A DNA stretch of 64,000 nt, taken from NCBI GenBank assembly GCA_963730065.1, contig CAVSQL010000029.1, positions 1-64,000 on the forward strand. The letters run 5' to 3'. The position numbers and the translations under genes are program-made. The notes below the pieces were generated by a model. That model did not search any database and was not told the DNA's origin. It worked only from the letters and a program-made list of their open reading frames with translations. Positions 33,037-40,426 of this stretch are shown here, piece by piece; positions within the stretch are counted from its first letter, which is position 1; each line of letters begins with the position of its first letter. This DNA is from UBA9676 sp963730065. GTDB taxonomy: Bacteria > Actinomycetota > Actinomycetes > Streptosporangiales > Streptosporangiaceae.

Positions 33037-34185
33037 TTACACCGGCGACAGGCCCAGCCGCCGGCCGGCCAGGCCCCGGCTGCGGTTCACCAGGGTCGCC
33101 GCGATCTCGGTGAGCTGCTGGGCCACGGCCGAATCGGGGTCGCTGACGACCAGCGGGACGCCCCTGTCCCCGCCCTCGCGCAGCCGCACGTCGATCGGCA
33201 CCTTGCCGAGCAGCGGCACGGTGGCACCGGTCACCCGGGTCAGCGCCGTCGCGACCGCCTCACCGCCGCCGGAGCCGAACACGTCGACGATCTCGCCGCA
33301 GTGCGGGCACGGCAGCCCGGACATGTTCTCGATCACCCCGACGACCCGCTGATGGGTCTGCACCGAGATTGCGCCGGCCCGCTCGGCCACCTCGGAGGAG
33401 GCGATCTGCGGGGTGGTGACCACGATCAGCTCGGCGTTCGGCAGCAACTGGGCCAGAGACAGAGCGATGTCGCCGGTGCCCGGCGGCAGGTCCATCAGCA
33501 GCACGTCCAGGTCGCCCCAGTACACGTCGGCGAGGAACTGCTGCAGCGCGCGGTGAAGCATCGGCCCACGCCACACCACGGGCGTGTTGCCCGAGGTGAA
33601 CATCCCGATCGAGATGACCTTCACGTCGTGGGCCGCGGGCGGCATGATCATCTGCTCGACCTGGGTGGGCCGGCCGGTCACGCCCAGCATGCGGGGCACC
33701 GAGTGCCCGTAGATGTCGGCGTCGAGGAGGCCAACCTTCTGGCCCGCGGCGGCCAGCGCGGCGGCCAGGTTGACCGTCACCGACGACTTGCCGACCCCGC
33801 CCTTGCCGCTGGCCACCGCGTACACCTGGGTGAGGGACGACGGCTGGGCGAACGGGATCTCGCGTTCGACGCGGCCGCCCCGGAGCTGGGTCTGGAGCTC
33901 ACGGCGCTGCTCGTCGCTCATCACGTCCAGCGCCACCGCCACCCCGGACACGCCGGGAACCGCGGCGACGGCGGCGGTGACCTCGCGGGTGATGGTGTCG
34001 CGCAGCGGGCAGCCGGCGACTGTGAGATATACCTCAACCCTGACGTTGCCGTCGGAGGCGATGTTGACGCTCTTGACCATGCCCAGATCGGTGATCGGCC
34101 GCCGGATCTCGGGGTCGTTGACCCGCGCCAGCGCCGCCGTCACCTGCTCGGTAGTGGGCGGCGGGGTGAGTGTTGACGGGCTCAT
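33037..34185 (-). CDS. mrp: Mrp/NBP35-type iron-sulfur cluster carrier ATPase
   Basis: 382-aa P-loop ATPase that carries Fe-S clusters to apoproteins. The N-terminal MIP18/DUF59 domain spans residues 10-90 (ALARVNDPEIRRPITDLGMV, TVAGCPLRDTI). Walker A is SGKGGVGKSSVTVNLAAAL, with DADIYGHSVPRMLG and LLMDLPPGTGD as further ATPase motifs. The cluster-binding C-x2-C is in LPCPHCGEIVDVFG. Normal length. It is convergent with tatB, as in mycobacteria (Rv1229c region). Confidence 0.94.
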   Translation of the reverse strand: MSPSTLTPPPTTEQVTAALARVNDPEIRRPITDLGMVKSVNIASDGNVRVEVYLTVAGCPLRDTITREVTAAVAAVPGVSGVAVALDVMSDEQRRELQTQLRGGRVEREIPFAQPSSLTQVYAVASGKGGVGKSSVTVNLAAALAAAGQKVGLLDADIYGHSVPRMLGVTGRPTQVEQMIMPPAAHDVKVISIGMFTSGNTPVVWRGPMLHRALQQFLADVYWGDLDVLLMDLPPGTGDIALSLAQLLPNAELIVVTTPQIASSEVAERAGAISVQTHQRVVGVIENMSGLPCPHCGEIVDVFGSGGGEAVATALTRVTGATVPLLGKVPIDVRLREGGDRGVPLVVSDPDSAVAQQLTEIAATLVNRSRGLAGRRLGLSPV

Positions 34186-34227
34186 GAGTTCATGCTAGTC
34201 GGCTCCGGCCTTCGTCCTGACGGTGTA

Positions 34228-34256
34228 AGGGAGGAACAGGTTTACCGTTCCTCCCT
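34228..34256. promoter_or_regulatory. Hairpin upstream of mrp
   Basis: AGGGAGGAAC (34228-34237) pairs exactly with GTTCCTCCCT (34247-34256) around a 9-base loop. Two copies of a GAGTTCGGTKCCGTT motif follow (near 34306 and 34338). As both flanking genes point to the left, it could end the 34356-34802 gene or regulate mrp. Confidence 0.6.
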
Positions 34257-34355
34257 ACATCAGTAGTCACGGAACGGTTATGACCCCGGTTCATGACCGG
34301 CTGCGGGAGTTCGGTGCCGTTTTATAACAAGCTGTGAGAGTTCGGTTCCGTTGTG

Positions 34356-34802
34356 TCATCGGGTCCGGGCGGTGCTAGGCACCGGGGCGAGCCGGAAGAC
34401 GGCGCCGGAACCCGCCCAGCGGCGGGCGGGCGAGGTCTCTCCCTCGGCCAGCACCGCGTTGAGACGGCCGGTCACGAGTGGGCCGATCACCTCGTCCCAC
34501 TCCCCGGAACCGGGTTCCACCCGGGTGACGGCCGCGGTCCAGGCCAGCCGCCCGCCGCGGGCCTGGCTGCTCGCGACGATGACGGTGACCCGGCCGGCGC
34601 CGGCCAGCCCGGGCAGCGGCTGTTCGCCGGGGCCGGTCACCACGTAGGCGGCGCCCGGTGGTTCCAGCCCGGCCGGCCCGGGCCCGGTCCGCCAGATGTG
34701 CCAGGCGGGGCGGGGACGGTCCTGCCCGTCGATGGCGATCCAGACGTGGCCGGCCCGCTTGGTAGCCTCCGCGATAAGGGCGGGTGGCGGGGTCTCGCTC
34801 AC
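34356..34802 (-). CDS. Conserved hypothetical protein
   Basis: 148-aa protein without membrane segments. Visible segments are LIAEATKRAGHVWIAIDGQD, PAWHIWRTGPGPAGLEPPGA and VTVIVASSQARGGRLAWTAA. The beta-rich pattern with VTVIVASSQARGGRLAWTA and EWDEVIGPLVTGRLNAV faintly recalls FMN-binding split-barrel proteins, but I would not assign it. It is divergent from the CitE-like gene; the two starts are 38 bp apart. It occurs beside citE-like genes in related actinomycetes to my recollection. Confidence 0.65.
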   Translation of the reverse strand: MSETPPPALIAEATKRAGHVWIAIDGQDRPRPAWHIWRTGPGPAGLEPPGAAYVVTGPGEQPLPGLAGAGRVTVIVASSQARGGRLAWTAAVTRVEPGSGEWDEVIGPLVTGRLNAVLAEGETSPARRWAGSGAVFRLAPVPSTARTR

Positions 34803-34840
34803 CAGCTCAGGGTCCCACGAAGGCAGGAGGCCGGAAGAAA

Positions 34841-35854
34841 GTGCCGGAGGAGTACCGTTCCCGGCGCTCCTGCCTGGCGGTGCCGGGCAGCAGCGCGAGG
34901 TTCCTGGACAAGGCCCGCGGCCTGCCCGCGGACGAGGTGTTCCTCGATCTGGAGGACGCGGTCGCCCCGGCGGCCAAGGAAACGGCGCGGCGCAACGTGG
35001 CCGCCGCGCTGAACGGCGGCGGCTGGGACGGCAAGGTGATGGCGGTCAGGGTCAACGACGCCGCCACCCGGTGGGCCTACCGTGACGTGGCCGAGGTGGT
35101 CACCGCCGCGGGGCGCGGTCTCGACGTCATCATGCTGCCCAAGGTCACCGCCCCCGGTCACGTGATCTGGCTGGACCTGCTGCTGGGCCAGCTCGAGCAG
35201 GACACCGGCGATCAGGCCGGCCGGATCGGCATCGAGGCCCAGATCGAGGACGCGCGGGGACTGGCCATAGTGGACGAGATCGCGGCGGCGTCGCCCCGGC
35301 TGCGGGCACTGGTGTTCGGCCCGGCCGACTTCATGGCCAGCATGGGCATGCGGTCACAGCGGGTAGGGGCGCAGCCCGCCGGGTACGTGGGCGCGGACGC
35401 CTACCACTATCCCCTGCTCCGGATCCTGGTGGCGGCGCGCGCCCACGGGCTGGCGGCGATCGACGGGCCGTATCCGGCGATCGGCGACCTCGACGGCCTG
35501 GCCGAGGCCGCCGCCAGCACGGCCGCGCTCGGTTACGACGGCAAATGGGTGCTGCACCCCACCCAGATCGAGATCGTCAACAGCGCCTTCTCGCCCAGCC
35601 AGGACGACTACGAGCGCGCCGAGCTGGTCCTCGACGCCTACCGCTACTACACCGCCGAGCAGCATCGCGGCGCGGTCATGCTCGGCGGCGAGATGATCGA
35701 CGAGGCCTCGCGGAAACTGGCGCTGGTGGCGGCCGCGCAGGGGCGCGCGGCGGGCCTGCGCCGATCTAAGCGCTTCGAGCCGCCGGTGAGCGGAATCTCA
35801 GCCGAGCACGCCCCAGTCGGCGAGAGTCCTGGCCAGCCCGCTGGTCAGAGTTAG
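34841..35854 (+). CDS. CitE-like HpcH/HpaI aldolase or CoA lyase
   Basis: 337-aa TIM-barrel lyase of the citrate lyase beta/malyl-CoA lyase family. Such enzymes cleave or form (3S)-malyl-CoA, citramalyl-CoA and similar. Motifs: SCLAVPGSSARFLDKARGLP with the CoA-contacting Arg region, EVFLDLEDAVAP with the metal-binding Glu/Asp, IGIEAQIEDARGL with the catalytic Glu, and KWVLHPTQIEIVNSAFSPS. GTG 34841 has AGGAGG 10-15 bases upstream. It is longer at the C-terminus than classical CitE and lacks citrate lyase partners, so a free-standing CoA lyase is likely. Its 3' end overlaps the convergent Nudix gene by 57 bp. Confidence 0.88.
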   Translation: MPEEYRSRRSCLAVPGSSARFLDKARGLPADEVFLDLEDAVAPAAKETARRNVAAALNGGGWDGKVMAVRVNDAATRWAYRDVAEVVTAAGRGLDVIMLPKVTAPGHVIWLDLLLGQLEQDTGDQAGRIGIEAQIEDARGLAIVDEIAAASPRLRALVFGPADFMASMGMRSQRVGAQPAGYVGADAYHYPLLRILVAARAHGLAAIDGPYPAIGDLDGLAEAAASTAALGYDGKWVLHPTQIEIVNSAFSPSQDDYERAELVLDAYRYYTAEQHRGAVMLGGEMIDEASRKLALVAAAQGRAAGLRRSKRFEPPVSGISAEHAPVGESPGQPAGQS

Positions 35855-36199
35855 GCGATCAAGATCACGGGGATGCACCCACCGGGTATCGGCGGCGTCA
35901 TCACCGGCTGTGAGCCGCCCGCCGCTGACACTGGCCGCGTAGTCATGGATGTCAAAGACCGCCCCGTCCGGCGCGGGCCGCTCGACCGCGCCCACCAGCC
36001 GGCCCGGCTCCACCCGCAGCCCGGTTTCCTCGTGCACCTCCCGCACCAGCGCGTGCCAGTCGCTCTCGCCCGGCTTGACCCGGCCACCCGGCAGCGACCA
36101 GCGTCCGGCCTCCGGCTCGTGCCCGCGTTTGACCAGCAGCAGCCGCCCAGCGTCATCGGTGACGATGGCGCCCACACACCTGATCCTGGGTACCGGCAT
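35798..36199 (-). CDS. Nudix hydrolase
   Basis: 133-aa nucleoside-diphosphate-X hydrolase with a complete Nudix box (GGRVKPGESDWHALVREV followed by HEETGL). The fold starts VGAIVTDDAGRLLLVKRGHE and ends RWVHPRDLDRLTL. Small size and lack of extra domains suggest a house-cleaning MutT-like enzyme; the substrate is unknown. The last 57 bp overlap the end of the CitE-like gene on the other strand. Confidence 0.9.
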   Translation of the reverse strand: MPVPRIRCVGAIVTDDAGRLLLVKRGHEPEAGRWSLPGGRVKPGESDWHALVREVHEETGLRVEPGRLVGAVERPAPDGAVFDIHDYAASVSGGRLTAGDDAADTRWVHPRDLDRLTLTSGLARTLADWGVLG

Positions 36200-36263
36200 G
36201 CACCCAGTATCGTGCTCAGGTCATGGGCCTACTTGACGTCAGCCCGCGGAGCGGTCAGCGTCG

Positions 36264-36893
36264 ATGTCCATGAAGGCGGCTCCCATCTGCCCGCGTTGCG
36301 GCGGGCCCGTGAGCGAGCCGAGCGCGTGGTCCAGCGGCTGGCAGTGCCAGTCGCACGGCATGGTGTACCCGCTGCGTCCCTACCGCCCGGTGCCGGAGGG
36401 CCTGAAGGGGCTGCTGCGTGATGCCGTGCTGCCGGTCTGGCTGCCGTGGCCGCTGCCGGATGGCTGGCTGGTGACCGGTTTCGCTGGCGCCGGGGACGAC
36501 CGGGACGGGACGCGTGCCTGTGTGGTCGCCTTGTCCGGGCCCAACCCGGTGGGCGGTCTGGGGGAGATGCTGGTGGTCTCCGAGGAGATGGGGGTGGGCC
36601 TCGGCGCCTGGCTGGCCGGCCTGCCCGGGCCCGATCCCGGCGAGGGCCTGGCGACCGGGGCGCCGCACGCCTTCGTCCGTTACCGCCATCGCGAGTTCCC
36701 GCTCTGGCACGTGGACGCGCCGGACCGGGCGGCCTTCGCCGGGGAGATGCTGGGGAACTGGCTGTGGGTGGTGCTGTGGCCCGACACCGCCGGGGTCCTG
36801 CTGGTGGAGGCGCTTTCCCTTCGTGACCTGCGCGACCCCGGCCAGAACCTCGATCTGCCGTTCGGCGCCGCGTCCCCGCGCCTGCCCGGGTAA
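36264..36893 (+). CDS. DUF6758-like protein with N-terminal zinc-ribbon
   Basis: 209-aa soluble protein. A Cys pair at the start (CPRCGGPVSEP, then WQCQSHG) resembles half of a zinc ribbon. Further sequence: LPDGWLVTGFAGAGDDRDGT, GGLGEMLVVSEEMGVGLGAW, MLGNWLWVVLWPDTAGVLLV. It matches my memory of the actinomycete family DUF6758, found upstream of PHP-domain genes. Function unknown. The ATG at 36264 is 64 bp from the divergent Nudix start. Confidence 0.75.
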   Translation: MSMKAAPICPRCGGPVSEPSAWSSGWQCQSHGMVYPLRPYRPVPEGLKGLLRDAVLPVWLPWPLPDGWLVTGFAGAGDDRDGTRACVVALSGPNPVGGLGEMLVVSEEMGVGLGAWLAGLPGPDPGEGLATGAPHAFVRYRHREFPLWHVDAPDRAAFAGEMLGNWLWVVLWPDTAGVLLVEALSLRDLRDPGQNLDLPFGAASPRLPG

Positions 36894-36940
36894 CCGCCGC
36901 ACCGCGCATGCGGGGGCGGCAGACCCTACGATGAGCGCAA

Positions 36941-37100
36941 GGCCATGTCTCATAGATCTCCAGCCTGCTGCGCGCCCGCCGGACGGGCGTCTCGCGGCGT
37001 TGTCGTCGTCGCCGATAGCTCCGCTATCGGCTCCTCCTCCGCCTTGCGATCCATCCCGTCGGCGACCGCTCGCGACGGCATAGATCTACGAGACACGGCC
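36941..37100. mobile_element. 160-bp MITE-like element
   Basis: GGCCATGTCTCATAGATCT (36941-36959) is an inverted repeat of AGATCTACGAGACACGGCC (37082-37100), matching at 17 of 19 positions. The interior holds an additional perfect dyad CCGATAG / CTATCGG (about 37009-37027) and no open frame of note. The right end lies two bases before the GTG of the PHP gene, so the element may also supply its leader or promoter. No clear target duplication is visible. Confidence 0.65.
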
Positions 37101-37102
37101 TA

Positions 37103-37954
37103 GTGCGCATCGATCTTCATTCGCATAGCACCGCCTCAGATGGCACCGACCCGCCGGCCGAGGTGATGCGCCGTGCCCGCGCCGCGGGCCTGGACGTGAT
37201 CGCGCTCACCGACCACGACACGCTGGTCGGCCTCGAGCAGGCCCGCCAGGCGCTCCCGCCCGGCCTGGCCCTGGTGCCCGGCATGGAGCTGTCCTGCCAC
37301 CTCGGCGGCCACAGTGTGCACCTGCTCGCCTACCGCGTGGACCCGGCGCACGCCGAGCTGGCGGAGCAGCTTGCGGCCATCACCACGGACCGCCTGCGCC
37401 GCGGCCGGGACATGGTGGCCAAGCTGCGCGAGCTCGGGGTGGACGTCACCTGGGAGCAGGTGGCGGCGATCGCCGGCGGCGGCGTGGTGGCCCGGCCCCA
37501 CATCGCCCGCGCGATGGTGGCGGCCGGCGCGATCGCCCGCCCGGAGCAGGCGTTCACCCCCGAGTGGATCGGGGCGGGCGGCCGTGCCTACGTCAGCCGG
37601 TACGCCCTTGACCTGGAGGAGGCGATCCCCCTGGTCTCCGCGGCGGGAGGGGTGAGCGTGCTCGCCCATCCCGGCGCGGCCCAGCGCGGGTGGGTGATCG
37701 GTGACGCAGCCGTTGAACGGCTGGCAAGGGCGGGCCTGGGCGGCCTGGAGGTCGCCCACCCGGATCACGATGAAGCGCAGCGGCTGCGTCTGGCCGGCCT
37801 GGCCGCCGCCCTCGGCCTGGTCGCCTCCGGGGGAAGCGATGACCACGGCAGCCTGACCGGCCACCGGCTCGGGTGCGAGACCGTCGCGCCAGGCGAGTAC
37901 GAGCGGCTCATGTCCCTCGCGGCCGGGGCTGTCCGAGGTGGCGAGCAGAATTGA
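37103..37954 (+). CDS. PHP-domain phosphoesterase (3',5'-nucleoside bisphosphate phosphatase-like)
   Basis: 283-aa metal-dependent phosphoesterase of the TrpH/YciV (RnaAM) type. The metal ligands are in DLHSHSTASDG, LTDHDTLVGL, PGMELSCHLGGHSVHLLAY, ARPHIARAMV, VLAHPGAA and the final GGSDDHGS. Homologues hydrolyse 3'-phosphoadenosine 5'-phosphate or short 5'-phosphorylated RNA. The start is GTG 37103, two bases after the MITE-like terminus. It is followed by an MBL-fold gene after 20 bp and probably co-transcribed with it. Confidence 0.9.
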   Translation: MRIDLHSHSTASDGTDPPAEVMRRARAAGLDVIALTDHDTLVGLEQARQALPPGLALVPGMELSCHLGGHSVHLLAYRVDPAHAELAEQLAAITTDRLRRGRDMVAKLRELGVDVTWEQVAAIAGGGVVARPHIARAMVAAGAIARPEQAFTPEWIGAGGRAYVSRYALDLEEAIPLVSAAGGVSVLAHPGAAQRGWVIGDAAVERLARAGLGGLEVAHPDHDEAQRLRLAGLAAALGLVASGGSDDHGSLTGHRLGCETVAPGEYERLMSLAAGAVRGGEQN

Positions 37955-37974
37955 CCCAGGAAGGAGATACGCCC

Positions 37975-38586
37975 ATGGATGCGCGGATCGACCGGGTGCC
38001 GCTGCGGAAAGGGTCCGGCTGTAACACCTGGCTGGTCGGGGACAGCGACGAGGTCATCGTGGTGGACCCGGGCCGGGACGCGGAGGCGGTGCTGGCCGCC
38101 GTCTCCGACCGGGAGATCCTCGCCGTGATCTGCACCCACGGCCATCCGGGGCATGTGGCCGCGGCGCTGGACGTCGCCGCCCGTGACGAGGCCCCGGTGG
38201 CGCTGCACCCCAAGGACGTGCTGGCGTGGCGGGAGGCGCATCTTGGCCGGGAGCCGGGCATCGAGATGGATGAGGGCGGCATCTTCGAGGTCGCCGACGT
38301 CGCGCTCGAGGTGCTCCACACCCCGGGCCACAGTCCCGGCTCGGTCAGCCTCTACTGCGAGCAGCTCGGCGTGGTGTTCTCCGGTGACGCGCTGCTCGCC
38401 GACGGGCCGGCCCCGCATGAAGGCGAGTACCCCGACTTCCCCGGCCAGCTCAGCGCGATCGGGCAAGAGCTGCTGACGCTGCCGGACGAGACCAGGGTGC
38501 TGCCGGGCCACGGCGAGGAGATCACAGTGGAGACGGCGGGCAAGCTGTTCGACTCGTGGGTGGCGGCCGGGCCGCTGCCCGGGTGA
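37975..38586 (+). CDS. Metallo-beta-lactamase-fold hydrolase with altered metal motif
   Basis: 203-aa glyoxalase II-like protein. The fold markers are GSGCNTWLVGDSDEVIVVDP, HTPGHSPGSVSLY, VVFSGDALLADGP and VLPGHGEEITV. The first metal motif, normally H-x-H-x-D-H, reads THGHPGH: Gly replaces Asp. That Asp normally binds the second metal and assists catalysis, so activity may be lost or limited to one metal. ATG 37975 has AAGGAGA upstream. It lies between the PHP gene and a RecB-like gene that starts 3 bp after it. Confidence 0.88.
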   Translation: MDARIDRVPLRKGSGCNTWLVGDSDEVIVVDPGRDAEAVLAAVSDREILAVICTHGHPGHVAAALDVAARDEAPVALHPKDVLAWREAHLGREPGIEMDEGGIFEVADVALEVLHTPGHSPGSVSLYCEQLGVVFSGDALLADGPAPHEGEYPDFPGQLSAIGQELLTLPDETRVLPGHGEEITVETAGKLFDSWVAAGPLPG

Positions 38587-38589
38587 GCC

Positions 38590-39456
38590 ATGGAAGCGGC
38601 GGAGCAGCCCACCCTGGCGGGCATGCCGCGGCGGCTGTACCCGTGTACGCCCACCCGGCTGGCCGCCTGGCTGGACTGCCCGCGCCGGTACCGGATGACC
38701 TATCTCGACCGCCCGCCAGCGCCCAAGGGGCCGCCGTGGGCGCACAACAGTCTCGGTGCCAGCGTGCACAACGCCCTGGCCGGGTGGTGGCGGCTGCCGC
38801 TCGCCGAGCGCACCGTCGCGGCCGCGGGCGACCGGCTCGACGGCGGCTGGATCAACCAGGGCTACACCAGCGACGCGCAGTCGGCCCAGTTCCGGCAGGG
38901 AGCCCGGCGCATGGTGGAGCGGTACACCGCGACGCTCGATCCGGCCACGGAGCCGCTGGGCGTGGAGCGCACGGTGGGCGCCCGCACCGAGCAGATCGTG
39001 CTGTCGGGCCGGATCGACCGGCTGGACGAGCGGCGGGGGCCGGGCGGTGACCGGGAACTTGCGGTCGTCGACTACAAAACGGGCCGGCGCCAGCTGACCA
39101 CCGATGACGCCCGGACCTCCATGCCGCTGGCGCTGTACGCGCTGGCGGCGGCGCGGATGTTCCATGCCGTGTGCCGCCGGGTGGAGCTGCATCACCTGCC
39201 GGCCGCCACCACGGCGGCCTGGGAGCACTCCGACGAGGGCATCGCCAGGCAGGTGCGGCGGGCCGAGAGCATCGCCGCCGAGTGCGCGGGCGCCGACGAG
39301 CGATTCCGGGCCGGCCTGGCCGCGGCGGAGGTGGACAGCGTCTTCCCGCCCCGTCCCCGTCCGGCCTGTGGCTGGTGCGACTACCGGCAGCTGTGCCCCG
39401 AGGGCATGGCGGCCAGCCCAGCGCGCCAGCCCTGGGACGGGCTGGCGGAGCAGTGA
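38590..39456 (+). CDS. RecB-family PD-(D/E)XK exonuclease
   Basis: 288-aa nuclease of the RecB/Cas4/AddB C-terminal type. The nuclease core is LSGRIDRLDERRG followed by LAVVDYKTGRRQ (Asp, then Asp-x-Lys). A probable [4Fe-4S] cluster is formed by Cys30 (LDCPRRYRM) and the C-terminal CGWCDYRQLC. The QhXXY-like motif is seen in SMPLALYALAA. There is no CRISPR array or cas1/cas2 nearby, so this is the free-standing actinobacterial form thought to act in DNA repair. It follows the MBL gene by 3 bp. Confidence 0.9.
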   Translation: MEAAEQPTLAGMPRRLYPCTPTRLAAWLDCPRRYRMTYLDRPPAPKGPPWAHNSLGASVHNALAGWWRLPLAERTVAAAGDRLDGGWINQGYTSDAQSAQFRQGARRMVERYTATLDPATEPLGVERTVGARTEQIVLSGRIDRLDERRGPGGDRELAVVDYKTGRRQLTTDDARTSMPLALYALAAARMFHAVCRRVELHHLPAATTAAWEHSDEGIARQVRRAESIAAECAGADERFRAGLAAAEVDSVFPPRPRPACGWCDYRQLCPEGMAASPARQPWDGLAEQ

Positions 39457-40410
39457 TTACCGGCGCCCCTGGGTGGCTTCCACCGAGTTCCAGAACGTGG
39501 TGAGGGTGCTGGCGATGGTCTCCGGGGCCTCGACGGCGGGCGAGTGGGCCGCCCCGGGGATGCACACCCGCTGGGCGCCTAGCCGGTGCGCCATATCGTC
39601 CTGGATCGACGGCTCCCAGGCGTCGTCGTTCTCGCCGTAGACCACCAGCAGCGGGGCGCCCATCGCGGCCAGGGCCGAGGTCCGGTCCGGGCAGTCAAGC
39701 AGGCCATGGGCCATCGACCACAGTCCGGTGGGGCAACTGCGCAGCATCCGCGTGCGCAGGAAGTCGATGACGTCGGCAGGAACGTCGTCGGCGATCGCGG
39801 CCGGCTCGAGCTGGGTGTCCCAGATCCGTTTCACCTCGCCGGCGAGCCCGTCCGGCAGGGCGGGTTCCAGCTGGGCCAGCACGGCCCGCAATACCACGGC
39901 CCGTGGTCCGGTGAGCGCACCCGGCCCGGAACTCATCATGGTGAGCGAGCAGACCCGGGCCGCCTGGGCGAGCAGGAGCTCCCGCGCCACCAAGCCGCCG
40001 AAGGAATGCCCCAGCAGGTGGATGTGGCGCGCGCCGGGCCGCTCCGGGCCGCCGTGGCGGTGCTGGCCGGCCGGGCCATCGCTGCGGTCAGCGCCGAGCG
40101 CATCGGCGATCATGGCCACGTCCGCGGCGAGTGCGGGCAGGCTGTACCCGTGGGCGTCGGCCGCGGCCGGGCTCTCGTACTGCCCGCGCATGTCGATGGC
40201 GATCACGCGCCGGCCAGCCCGTGCGAGCGGGCCGAGTACCAGCAGGAAGTCTTCCTTGCTGCCGGTGTACCCGGGGATCAGCAGTGCGGGCTGCCGCTCG
40301 GCCACACCGGTCGCGGGCAGTGCCTCGAGCGCGGCGAAGGAGCCGCGGGCGGTCTCGAGCGTCACCCGGCGTACCCCGTCGGGCAGCCGCAACGCCCTCG
40401 GTGTGCTCAC
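39457..40410 (-). CDS. Alpha/beta hydrolase
   Basis: 317-aa alpha/beta-hydrolase-fold enzyme from GTG 40410. The oxyanion region is ALLIPGYTGSKEDFLLVL, the nucleophile Ser is in IHLLGHSFGGLVAREL, the Asp probably in VVYGENDDAWEP and the His in IPGAAHSPAVEAP. A polar insert (DRSDGPAGQHRHGGPERPGA) precedes the nucleophile elbow. No signal peptide. The substrate is unknown. It starts 16 bp downstream of the DEAD-box helicase stop and could share its transcript. Confidence 0.88.
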   Translation of the reverse strand: MSTPRALRLPDGVRRVTLETARGSFAALEALPATGVAERQPALLIPGYTGSKEDFLLVLGPLARAGRRVIAIDMRGQYESPAAADAHGYSLPALAADVAMIADALGADRSDGPAGQHRHGGPERPGARHIHLLGHSFGGLVARELLLAQAARVCSLTMMSSGPGALTGPRAVVLRAVLAQLEPALPDGLAGEVKRIWDTQLEPAAIADDVPADVIDFLRTRMLRSCPTGLWSMAHGLLDCPDRTSALAAMGAPLLVVYGENDDAWEPSIQDDMAHRLGAQRVCIPGAAHSPAVEAPETIASTLTTFWNSVEATQGRR

Positions 40411-40426
40411 CGGCGGCCGGTGATTC

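Noticed and set aside
38590..39456. Possible Cas4
   Set aside because: The RecB-like Fe-S nuclease has the Cas4 fold signature, but no array or adaptation genes are present, so the free-standing repair-type name is safer.
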